From Lawsonibacter sp900766145 (GTDB taxonomy: Bacteria; Bacillota; Clostridia; Oscillospirales; Oscillospiraceae), in the NCBI RefSeq assembly GCF_030372275.1, contig NZ_JAUDDJ010000011.1: DNA of 64,000 nucleotides. One strand, written 5' to 3'. Under the pieces are notes generated by a model. The model did no database searches. It saw nothing but the letters and a program-made list of their open reading frames with translations, and was not told the DNA's origin. A program made the translations under genes and the position numbers. This document shows positions 33,993-41,112 of this stretch, one piece after another. The first letter of the stretch is position 1, and each line of letters begins with the position of its first letter.

Positions 33993-35140
33993 CAGCAGAT
34001 CACCTCATTGTAGGTGCCCAGATAGCGGAAGTGCTCGCTCTCCTCCTCCAAATCCCGGAAGATGCGCTCCATCTCGGGGGCATACACGGAGCACTCCAGG
34101 TCGAAGTAGAACATGAACTCAAACTCCCGGTTGGGGAGGGGACGGCTCTCCAGCTTGCGCAGGTTAATGCCCAGGGCGTAGAACTTGGACAGCACATTGT
34201 AAAGGGTACCAGGCTTGTGGAGCAGAGTCATCATCAGGGAGGTGCGGTCGGCCCCGGGGTAAATCTCAGGATTTTTGGAGATGCAGATGAAACGGGTGTA
34301 GTTGTTATCCTGGTCCTGCACATCCCGCTCCAGCAGGTTGAGGCCGTAGAGCTCGCCGCAGAAGCGGGAGGACAGGGCAGCCACGTCCCGGCGCTCCGAC
34401 TGAGCCACCATCTGGGCAGCCAGGGCGGTGTTCTCCACCACGGTGACCTTCACGCCCTTGAGAGTGGACAGGTAGCCGGCGCACTGGCTGATGGCCTGCT
34501 GGTGGGAGAAGATTTCTTTGATCTCCTCCTTCTTCACCCCGTGCTTGGTGAGCAGGTTGTGGTTCACCTTCAGGCGGGCGGAGCGGACGATGGAGAAGTT
34601 GTGCTGGGTCATCAGGTCGTAGATGGCATTGACGGAACCGGCGGTGCTGTTCTCGATGGGCAGCACGCCGTACTGGCACATGCCGCTCTCCACCGCCTTG
34701 AATACATGTTCAAAGGTATTGAAGTAGAGGATGGTAGGAGCCTTGAAGATGCTGTCGCAGGCGATCTGGGAGTAAGCGCCCTCCACGCCCTGGCAGGCCA
34801 CGGTGGCCCGCTGGGGGAAGAGGTCGGGGGTGGTGTCCAGGGCCTTGCGGATGGTCTCATACACCTTGGAGGGTACGCCGGAGCAGGCGTTCTGGTAGGA
34901 GCGTCCGGCGGCCAGGATGGTGCGGTAGACCGACTGGGTGTAGTCGGCCAGCTCCTCTCCCGCCTGCTCCCCTACCTTGCCCAGCAGGGCGCGCTCCCGG
35001 CCCGCGTCCAGAGTGGGCAGGCCGTTGGCACGCTTGTAAGCGGCCACCTCTTTGGAGACCTCCATGCGCTGCTTGAACAGGTCCACCATCTGCTGGTCGA
35101 TGGCGTCAATTTTCTCTCTCAGATCCTTCAGTTCTTCCAT
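33992..35140 (-). CDS. pheA: Bifunctional chorismate mutase/prephenate dehydratase (P-protein)
   Basis: A 382-residue P-protein that converts chorismate to prephenate and on to phenylpyruvate. The chorismate mutase domain is 1-~85 (LREKIDAIDQQMVDLFKQR, Lys/Arg-rich active site). Prephenate dehydratase spans ~110-290 (GVEGAYSQIACDSIF, ENSTAGSVNAIYDLM). A C-terminal ACT domain (~300-375, LLHKPGTLYNVLSKFYALGIN, with ESRP) is the Phe feedback site. The start is ATG 35138-35140 with AAGGAG 9 bases upstream. It follows aroC after a ~270-base gap full of repeats. Confidence 0.96.
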   Translation of the reverse strand: MEELKDLREKIDAIDQQMVDLFKQRMEVSKEVAAYKRANGLPTLDAGRERALLGKVGEQAGEELADYTQSVYRTILAAGRSYQNACSGVPSKVYETIRKALDTTPDLFPQRATVACQGVEGAYSQIACDSIFKAPTILYFNTFEHVFKAVESGMCQYGVLPIENSTAGSVNAIYDLMTQHNFSIVRSARLKVNHNLLTKHGVKKEEIKEIFSHQQAISQCAGYLSTLKGVKVTVVENTALAAQMVAQSERRDVAALSSRFCGELYGLNLLERDVQDQDNNYTRFICISKNPEIYPGADRTSLMMTLLHKPGTLYNVLSKFYALGINLRKLESRPLPNREFEFMFYFDLECSVYAPEMERIFRDLEEESEHFRYLGTYNEVIC

Positions 35141-35146
35141 CTTCAA

Positions 35147-35413
35147 TCACTCCTTACCTATGGGTGCAATATTCTATATCTTAATAAGGTGGCGAAACGA
35201 AGTTTCGCACAAAGCTCTTTTGCGCGCGTGGGTCAAAACCACAGTTTCGCCCCACGCGGCAAATTTGAATTGGCTTCTCCAATTCAAATTTGTACTGATT
35301 GCACGTGAAAGGGCACCCTGACAGTTCCCTTTCACATTATCCCTCCCTCCGAAACCTCTTGCTGCTCAGAGGCGAAACGAAGTTTCGCCCGAAAGCTCTT
35401 TTGCCTACTTTTC
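35147..35413. repeat. Palindrome-rich gap between aroC and pheA
   Basis: This gap holds two copies of a dispersed element containing GCGAAAC-GAA-GTTTCGC (near 35192 and 35371). It also holds a 14-bp stem, CAAATTTGAATTGG with CCAATTCAAATTTG (35260-35273 and 35279-35292), and GTGAAAGGG with CCCTTTCAC (about 35305-35335). None has a minus-strand T-run, so pheA-aroEK-aroQ may still be read through from aroC. No promoter near consensus was seen. Confidence 0.55.
35190..35225 (-). repeat. Dispersed intergenic element, partial copy
   Basis: Read on the minus strand it has GCAAAAGAGCTTT, then GCGAAACTTCGTTTCGCC. It matches the second half of the copies at 35371-35426 and 61487-61552. Confidence 0.6.
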
Positions 35414-35426
35414 TCACGAGAAAAGT
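35371..35426 (-). repeat. Dispersed intergenic element, full copy at the 3' end of aroC
   Basis: Read on the minus strand: CCTACTTTTCT, a short loop, AGAAAAGTAGG, then CAAAAGAGCTTT and the palindrome GCGAAACTTCGTTTCGC. It supplies the last codons and stop of aroC. Confidence 0.65.
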
Positions 35427-36490
35427 AGGTCGGAGAGGACGAGGGCGGTGACCGCTTCCACCACGGGGACCGCCCGGGGGACGATACAGGGATCGTGGCG
35501 GCCGGTGACCACCAGCTCCTCCACCTGTTTTTTCGACAGGCTCACCGTCTGCTGCTCTCTGGCAATGGAGGGGGTGGGCTTAAAGGCCAGGCGGAACACC
35601 AAAGGCATCCCGTTGGTAATGCCTCCCAAAATCCCGCCAGCGCGGTTGGTCTGGGTGACCACCTTCCCGTCCTTCACAGTGAAGGGGTCGTTGTTCTCCG
35701 AGCCTCGCATAGTTGCCACGCCGAAGCCCGCGCCAAACTCCACGCCCTTCACCGCCGGGATACCGAACAGGGCGGCGGCCAGACGGTTTTCCATGCCGCC
35801 GAACATGGGCTCGCCCAGCCCGGCGGGCACGCCGGTGACCAGGCACTCCACGATGCCGCCCACCGAGTCGCCCTCCTCCTTGGCCTGGAGAATGACCTTG
35901 CGCATCCGCTCCCCCGCTTTCTCATCCAGCACGGGGAAGGGGGCCCGCTTCAGGGCATCCATGGTCTCCACACTCTCCCCCATGGGGTCGAAGGGCCGGT
36001 CGGCCTCTCTGGCGATGGAGGCGATGTGGGCGGCTACCTCAATTCCCCGGCGCTTGAGCATCTGGAGGCAAATCCCGCCTGCAATGCACAGGGGGGCGGT
36101 CAGGCGGCCGGAGAAATGGCCTCCCCCCGCCACGTCCTGGAAGCCCCCGTACTTCACCTGGGCGGTAAAGTCGGCGTGGCCGGGACGAGGCTTGTCCCGG
36201 AGCTGGGCGTAGTCCTGGGAACGGGTGTTGGTGTTTTCAATGAGGGCGGCCAAGGGTGCCCCGCAGGTCACATCGTCCACCAGGCCGCTGAGAAACTGGG
36301 GCAGGTCGGCCTCCTTGCGGGGGGTGGAGGTGGCGTTCTGGCCCGGGGCTCGGCGCTTTAAGAAGCGGCCCAGCTCCTCCATATCCACCCGCTCCCCGGC
36401 GGGCAGGCCGTCCACCACTACCCCGATGGCCGGGGAGTGGGACTGTCCGAAGACGGACACGTGGATGTGTTCACCCAGATACGAGGCCAT
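35414..36490 (-). CDS. aroC: Chorismate synthase
   Basis: A 358-residue FMN-dependent enzyme for the last shikimate step. Signature blocks: GQSHSPAIGVVVDGLPAG, RRAPGQNATSTPRKE, RPGHADFTAQVKYGGF, DVAGGGHFSGRLTAP and TGRHDPCIVPRAVPVVEA. Its start overlaps the aroA stop by 20 bases. The C-terminal DLLFS is encoded by a dispersed repeat element, an unusual but harmless end. Confidence 0.97.
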   Translation of the reverse strand: MASYLGEHIHVSVFGQSHSPAIGVVVDGLPAGERVDMEELGRFLKRRAPGQNATSTPRKEADLPQFLSGLVDDVTCGAPLAALIENTNTRSQDYAQLRDKPRPGHADFTAQVKYGGFQDVAGGGHFSGRLTAPLCIAGGICLQMLKRRGIEVAAHIASIAREADRPFDPMGESVETMDALKRAPFPVLDEKAGERMRKVILQAKEEGDSVGGIVECLVTGVPAGLGEPMFGGMENRLAAALFGIPAVKGVEFGAGFGVATMRGSENNDPFTVKDGKVVTQTNRAGGILGGITNGMPLVFRLAFKPTPSIAREQQTVSLSKKQVEELVVTGRHDPCIVPRAVPVVEAVTALVLSDLLFS

Positions 36491-37727
36491 GTACTTCTCC
36501 TCCCAACGCAGTGTAGTCCCACCAGAAGTGGGGGTAAGATTTTTTCACGCACTCGGCGCCCAAGACGGTCACCGGCTGTTTGCAGGCGATGGCGGCCACG
36601 GCGGCCATCATGGCGATGCGGTGGTCGTTGCAGCCGTCCACCGTACCGCCCGCCAGGTGGTCCGTCCCCTCTAAGGTGAGGGTGTCCTCTCCCACCTGGG
36701 CCTTGGCCCCCAGGGCATTGAGGGTGCGGGCGATGGTCTCCAGGCGGTCGCTCTCCTTCATGCGCAGCCGCCCGGCGTTGACAAAGTGGGTGGTTCCCTT
36801 CCGCACCGCCGCCATGGCGGCCAGGGGCGGAGCCAGGTCGGGGCATTGGGACAGGTCGATGTCCACGTCCCCGGGCCGGGCCAGCTTCCAGTAGAGGGTG
36901 CCGATCTGCCGGTCCCCCTGGACCGAGTCCAGATTCAGGTTCCGGATGTCCACCTGGGCCCCCAGGAAGTTGGCGGCATACCAGAAGGCGGCATTGGACC
37001 AGTCGGTTTCCACCGCCAAGTTTCGGGGCTGATAGTGCTGGTTGCCTGGGATGGCAAACACGCCGGGCTCGGTTTCCTCCGCGGTGACGCCGAAGGTCCG
37101 CAGGGCGTCCAGGGTCATGTCCACATAGCCCCGGGACTCCAGAGGGGTGGAGGAGCGCAGCACCGAGGGTCCGTCCAGCAGGGGTAGGGCGTAGAGCATG
37201 CCGGTAAAAAACTGGCTGGACACGTTGCCGGGGAGGACGTATTCCCCCGGCTCCAGGGCCAGGGCGTCATACCCCCGGCCGCCGTCTACGGAGAGCACCC
37301 CGTTCTCCCGCTTCCAGGTGATGCCCTTCTCCTGGAACAGGTCCTCATAGGGGGTGAGGGGCCGCTCCATCAGGCGGCCCCAGCCGGTAAAGTGGGCCTC
37401 CCCACCCACCAGCAGGGCTACGGGAATGAGAAAACGCAGGGTGGAGCCCGACTCCCCGCAGTCCAGAATAGGGGCGGGCCCGGCCTGAACGATGGAGTTG
37501 CCCAGGCCGTGGATCTCTACCACGCCCGGCTCCGGGCGCTGGATGCTGGCTCCCAGGGCGGCCATACAGCCCAGGGTGGCCTCGATATCCTGGGAGAAGT
37601 CCACATTGGACAGGGTGCTCACGCCCCCGGAGAGGGCGGCGGCCAGGATGAGCCGGTGGGCCTGGGACTTGCTGGGGGGCGGGGTGACTGCTCCCTTCAG
37701 CGTGCCCGGTACAATGGTCACATCCAT
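36471..37727 (-). CDS. aroA: 3-phosphoshikimate 1-carboxyvinyltransferase (EPSP synthase)
   Basis: A 418-residue two-domain enzyme joining shikimate-3-phosphate and PEP (step 6). It shows PPPSKSQAHRLILAAAL with the shikimate-binding Lys-Ser, CGESGSTLRFLIPVALL with the PEP-binding motif, ALDLTAYS-like core sheets, KESDRLETIARTLNALGA and DHRIAMMAAVAA. Only one base separates it from the aroB stop. Confidence 0.96.
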   Translation of the reverse strand: MDVTIVPGTLKGAVTPPPSKSQAHRLILAAALSGGVSTLSNVDFSQDIEATLGCMAALGASIQRPEPGVVEIHGLGNSIVQAGPAPILDCGESGSTLRFLIPVALLVGGEAHFTGWGRLMERPLTPYEDLFQEKGITWKRENGVLSVDGGRGYDALALEPGEYVLPGNVSSQFFTGMLYALPLLDGPSVLRSSTPLESRGYVDMTLDALRTFGVTAEETEPGVFAIPGNQHYQPRNLAVETDWSNAAFWYAANFLGAQVDIRNLNLDSVQGDRQIGTLYWKLARPGDVDIDLSQCPDLAPPLAAMAAVRKGTTHFVNAGRLRMKESDRLETIARTLNALGAKAQVGEDTLTLEGTDHLAGGTVDGCNDHRIAMMAAVAAIACKQPVTVLGAECVKKSYPHFWWDYTALGGEVHGLVSG

Positions 37728-37728
37728 A

Positions 37729-38814
37729 TCAGTTTCCTTTCCACATGGGGTTCAGGGAGTCCAGCAGGGCCTGCCGGGCCATGGGGTGGGGAATGGCCTT
37801 CCCCAGTTTCTCCAGCACGATAAGGCGGATGTCGCTGCCGGCGTTCTTCTTGTCCAGGCCCACCGCCTCCACCAGGGTGTCCCAGGGGCAGGGGATGGAG
37901 ATGGGCAGCTGGTACTCCTTTAATATATTCTCAATGGCCTGCTCCGTTCCGGCGGGAGTAATGCCCATCTGCTCCCCCAGCCGGGTGGCCACGCACATGC
38001 CTGCGGCCACTCCCTGGCCGTGGGTCCAGGTCTCATAGTGGCCCGCCAGCTCGAAGGCGTGGCCGATGGTGTGGCCGAAGTTGAGGACCATCCGCTCGCC
38101 GGTGTCCCGCTCGTCGTTCAAAACCACTTTCCGCTTGATGTCGCAGCAGGTGTGGATGACCTCCTCAATGTGCTCCATCACGCCGCTGCGTCCACCCCAG
38201 GCGGCCAGCTTGTCAAAGAAGGCCCGGTCCCGGATACAGCCGTACTTGATGACCTCGGCCATGCCGTCGGAGAAGGTGCGGTCGGTGAGGGTGATGAGCA
38301 CCTCCGGGTCAATGAACACGCCCTTGGGCTGCCAGAAGGCTCCGGCCAGGTTCTTGCCCGCCTTCAGGTCGATGGCCACCTTGCCTCCCACGGAGGAGTC
38401 CACCTGGGCCAGAAGGGTGGTGGGGATCTGAATATAATCCACACCTCGCAGCACCGTGGCGGCGGCAAAGCCTGCCAGGTCGCCCACCACGCCGCCGCCC
38501 AGGGCGACCACTCCGTCGGTGCGGGTGAGGCGGGCGGCCATCATGGCCTCCCACAGCTCCTGGAGCCGCTCCACGCACTTGCTCTCCTCCCCAGCGGGGA
38601 CGGTATGGAGGATAGCAAAGAAGCCCGCTTTCTCCAGACTGTCCAGCACCCTTTGTGCGTAGAGGGGGCCCACCGTGCTGTCGGTGACCACAAAGAGGGT
38701 CTTGGCCCGGGGCAGCACCGCCCGGCACCGCTCCCCCACCTGGTCCAGGAGGCCCCGCTCAATTTCAATGTCGTAGGCCCGCCCAGGCAGGTCCACTGTC
38801 AGGATTTTGCTCAT
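37729..38814 (-). CDS. aroB: 3-dehydroquinate synthase
   Basis: A 361-residue NAD- and metal-dependent enzyme for step 2. Motifs: GEESKCVERLQELWEAM, ALGGGVVGDLAGFAAA, IPTTLLAQVDSSVGGK, and the metal-binding NFGHTIGHAFE with further His at HGQGVAAGM. The ATG overlaps the tyrA stop by 4 bases; longer in-frame extensions lie inside tyrA and are rejected. Confidence 0.97.
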   Translation of the reverse strand: MSKILTVDLPGRAYDIEIERGLLDQVGERCRAVLPRAKTLFVVTDSTVGPLYAQRVLDSLEKAGFFAILHTVPAGEESKCVERLQELWEAMMAARLTRTDGVVALGGGVVGDLAGFAAATVLRGVDYIQIPTTLLAQVDSSVGGKVAIDLKAGKNLAGAFWQPKGVFIDPEVLITLTDRTFSDGMAEVIKYGCIRDRAFFDKLAAWGGRSGVMEHIEEVIHTCCDIKRKVVLNDERDTGERMVLNFGHTIGHAFELAGHYETWTHGQGVAAGMCVATRLGEQMGITPAGTEQAIENILKEYQLPISIPCPWDTLVEAVGLDKKNAGSDIRLIVLEKLGKAIPHPMARQALLDSLNPMWKGN

Positions 38815-39644
38815 TGTCCATCCACCTTCTCTTTGCAGATCCGCCCCTCCGCCAGGAGGGTACACAGCCGGTCGCCGTTGCCTTGCTCCAGGGCTTCCCG
38901 GTACTCCTGGAGGCTGCCGATCATCTGGTCCAGCTCCTGGAGCAGGAAGGTCCGGTTTTCCAAAAACAAGTCGGTCCACATGTGCTCGTTGAGCCAGGCC
39001 ACACGGGTCAGGTCCATATAGCTGCCCGCCGAGTAGCCCTTGTGCATTTGGGCCCGGGGGCTCTTCACATAGGCGTTGGAGATGACGTGGCACATCTGGG
39101 AGGTGTAGGCGATCATCTCGTCGTGGTGCTCCGCCGTGGTCACCGTCAGGTGAGAGAAGCCCGCCGGGGTAAGCAGCTTTTTGATCTTATCCAGCAGCAG
39201 AATGTCGTCGGCCTGGGGAGGCACGATGACCATGGGGGCCCCGTCAAACATATCCGCCTTGCTGTTGGCAAAGCCGGAGTACTGGGTGCCCGCCATGGGG
39301 TGGCCGCCCACAAAGGTGAAGCCGTAGCGCTGGGCCAGCTCAAAGCCCACCTTGCACACCTCCTGCTTCACGCCGCAGCAGTCCATCACCAGGGTGGTGC
39401 CGGGGATGTGGGGGGCCATCTTCTTGAGGTACTCCATGGTCACCTCGGGGTAGAGGGCTACCAGCAGCAGCTCGCACTCCCCGATGGTCTTTTCGTCCAG
39501 GTCCCCCGCCAGCACCCCCTGGAGCTTGGCAAAGTCCTGAACCACCCGGTTGCCGTCATAGCCGTACACCGTGGCGCCGCTGCGCTCGTAGGCCTTGGCC
39601 AGGGAGCCGCCGATGAGGCCCAGCCCCGCAATTCCAACTACCAT
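38811..39644 (-). CDS. tyrA: Prephenate dehydrogenase
   Basis: A 277-residue NAD-dependent enzyme of tyrosine synthesis (prephenate to 4-hydroxyphenylpyruvate). It has the Rossmann motif GLGLIGGSLAKAY at the start, GGHPMAGTQYSGF with the catalytic His, and HDEMIAYTSQMCHVISNA in the helical dimer domain. It lacks a C-terminal ACT domain, so feedback by Tyr may be weak. It lies 10 bases after the DAHP synthase. Confidence 0.96.
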   Translation of the reverse strand: MVVGIAGLGLIGGSLAKAYERSGATVYGYDGNRVVQDFAKLQGVLAGDLDEKTIGECELLLVALYPEVTMEYLKKMAPHIPGTTLVMDCCGVKQEVCKVGFELAQRYGFTFVGGHPMAGTQYSGFANSKADMFDGAPMVIVPPQADDILLLDKIKKLLTPAGFSHLTVTTAEHHDEMIAYTSQMCHVISNAYVKSPRAQMHKGYSAGSYMDLTRVAWLNEHMWTDLFLENRTFLLQELDQMIGSLQEYREALEQGNGDRLCTLLAEGRICKEKVDGQ

Positions 39645-39654
39645 GTCTGCCTCC

Positions 39655-40671
39655 TTATTCCTCGCCCAGCGCGGCCGCCCGCACCCGGCGCACCGCCTTG
39701 GCTACGTCCTCAAACTGCTCGGGCCGCAGAGACTGGGCGCCGTCGCACAGGGCGTGGGGCGGGTCGTTGTGGACCTCGATGATGAGACCGTCGGCTCCGC
39801 AGGCGGCGGCAGCCATGGCCATAGGCTTGACATACCGGGCCACGCCGGTGGCGTGGCTGGGGTCCACCACCACGGGCAGGTGGGTGAGCTCATGGAGGAC
39901 GGTGACGGCGGACAGGTCCAGAGTGTTCCGGGTAGCGGTCTCAAAGGTGCGGATGCCCCGCTCGCAGAGGATCACGTTCTCGTTTCCGCCGGCCATGATG
40001 TACTCCGCGCTCATCAGCAGCTCCTTGATGGTGTTGGCCAGGCCACGCTTGATGAGGATGGGCTTCCGGGTCTTGCCCAGTTCTTTCAGCAGCTCGAAGT
40101 TCTGCATGTTCCGGGCGCCCACCTGGATGACATCCACGTCCTCGAAGAGAGGCAGGTGGTTGGCGTTCATAATCTCAGTGACGATGGGCAGGCCGGTCTC
40201 CCGTTTGGCCTCCAGCAGCAGCTCGATGCCGTCGGCCTTCAGGCCCTGGAAGTCGTAGGGAGAGGTGCGGGGCTTGAAGGCGCCGCCCCGGAGCATGGTG
40301 GCTCCAGCCGCCTTGACGCTCTTGGCCACCGAGATGATCTGCTCCTCGCTCTCCACCGAGCAGGGCCCGGCGATGAGGGCGAAGTTTCCATGGCCCACTT
40401 TCAGCTTCTGCTCGCCAACCTCAATGATAGAGTCCTTGGGATGGAACTTCCGGTTGGCACTTTTAAACGGCTCAGAAATATGCTTTACCCCCTCTACAAT
40501 GTCCAGTCCGGTGATCAGGTCGTCATCCAGCTTGCTGATGTCGCCGATGATGCCGATGATGGTGGCGTAGTCTCCCTTGGAGACATGGGTGCGCAGATTC
40601 TGCGCCTCGATCCACTGGATGAGATCCCGTACCCGCTCTTCCTTGGCGTCCTGTTTTACAATGATAATCAT
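39655..40671 (-). CDS. aroF: 3-deoxy-7-phosphoheptulonate (DAHP) synthase, type I-beta with N-terminal regulatory domain
   Basis: A 338-residue enzyme for the first committed step. Residues 1-~70 form a ferredoxin-like (ACT-like) regulatory domain (MIIIVKQDAKEERVRDLI). The barrel follows, with IAGPCSVESEEQI, RGGAFKPRTSPYDFQGL, KRGLANTIKELLMSAEY, LCERGIRTFE and DPSHATG. This is the Thermotoga-type architecture in which Tyr or Phe binds the N-terminal domain. The start is ATG 40669-40671 after AAGGAGGAG, directly behind an intrinsic terminator and an aromatic leader peptide, so the gene is first in an attenuated operon. Confidence 0.96.
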   Translation of the reverse strand: MIIIVKQDAKEERVRDLIQWIEAQNLRTHVSKGDYATIIGIIGDISKLDDDLITGLDIVEGVKHISEPFKSANRKFHPKDSIIEVGEQKLKVGHGNFALIAGPCSVESEEQIISVAKSVKAAGATMLRGGAFKPRTSPYDFQGLKADGIELLLEAKRETGLPIVTEIMNANHLPLFEDVDVIQVGARNMQNFELLKELGKTRKPILIKRGLANTIKELLMSAEYIMAGGNENVILCERGIRTFETATRNTLDLSAVTVLHELTHLPVVVDPSHATGVARYVKPMAMAAAACGADGLIIEVHNDPPHALCDGAQSLRPEQFEDVAKAVRRVRAAALGEE

Positions 40672-40703
40672 AGCTGTTCTCCTCCTTACTTCACCGGGCA
40701 AAT

Positions 40704-40739
40704 GAAAAAGCCTGCGGTGAAGTGTCATTCACCGCAGGC
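40704..40739 (-). terminator. Attenuator terminator in the aro operon leader
   Basis: A perfect 12-bp stem, GCCTGCGGTGAA (40710-40721) with TTCACCGCAGGC (40728-40739), runs into TTTTT on the minus strand. It stands between the leader-peptide stop and aroF, so the operon is expressed only when this terminator is bypassed. Confidence 0.88.
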
Positions 40740-40761
40740 CTAAAACTTCCCTATTCCCCGC

Positions 40762-40875
40762 TTACGCGAAACTGGGGAGCCCTTTGTTTGCAGCAAAAAA
40801 CACTCTTACCTTTTTGAACCAAAAGCCAAAAAAGTAAAAGTAGCCAAAAAAGTAAGCCGCAAACTGCTTCATCAT
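40762..40875 (-). CDS. Phe/Tyr-rich leader peptide of the aro operon
   Basis: A 37-codon frame with GGAAAGGAG 9-10 bases before tandem ATG codons. Of its 37 residues, 11 are Phe, 3 Tyr and 1 Trp; residues 5-20 read FAAYFFGYFYFFGFWF. It ends with TAA 23 bases ahead of the terminator stem that precedes aroF. This is the arrangement of pheL-type attenuation: scarcity of charged tRNA-Phe or tRNA-Tyr would stall the ribosome and allow readthrough. Most Firmicutes use T-boxes for this purpose, and none of the T-box elements is seen here. I could not identify the alternative antiterminator pairing. Confidence 0.82.
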   Translation of the reverse strand: MMKQFAAYFFGYFYFFGFWFKKVRVFFAANKGLPSFA

Positions 40876-40917
40876 GAAATTTGGCTCCTTTCCTCGTTCT
40901 CACGTTGGGTTGTTTTT

Positions 40918-40946
40918 ATGGTAGCACCGGCTTTTCTCCCTGTCAA
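40918..40946 (-). promoter_or_regulatory. Promoter of the aro operon
   Basis: On the minus strand TTGACA (40941-40946) and TACCAT (40918-40923) are 17 bases apart. The start would be near 40911, about 36 bases before the leader-peptide ATG. Confidence 0.82.
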
Positions 40947-41033
40947 CCACAAAATAATCAGAGGTTTTCACAAATTCTCCAGTGAAAGTATCTCTATTTT
41001 TTTCTCAAAATTACAGTTTTCCGCCAGCTATAT

Positions 41034-41064
41034 AAAAACCCCCGGGTCCTCACGGACCCGGGGG
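41034..41064 (-). terminator. Terminator of htrA
   Basis: An 11-bp GC stem (41039-41049 with 41054-41064) has a TTTTT tail on the minus strand (41034-41038). Confidence 0.92.
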
Positions 41065-41112
41065 AAAAGAGAGGGGAGAGGAAAACCGATGAGAAATCGG
41101 TAGGAAGTAAAG

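Noticed and set aside
40672..40911. T-box riboswitch before the aro operon
   Set aside because: No specifier-loop architecture or T-box sequence (UGGN-type bulge before the terminator) is visible; the leader-peptide design explains the region better.
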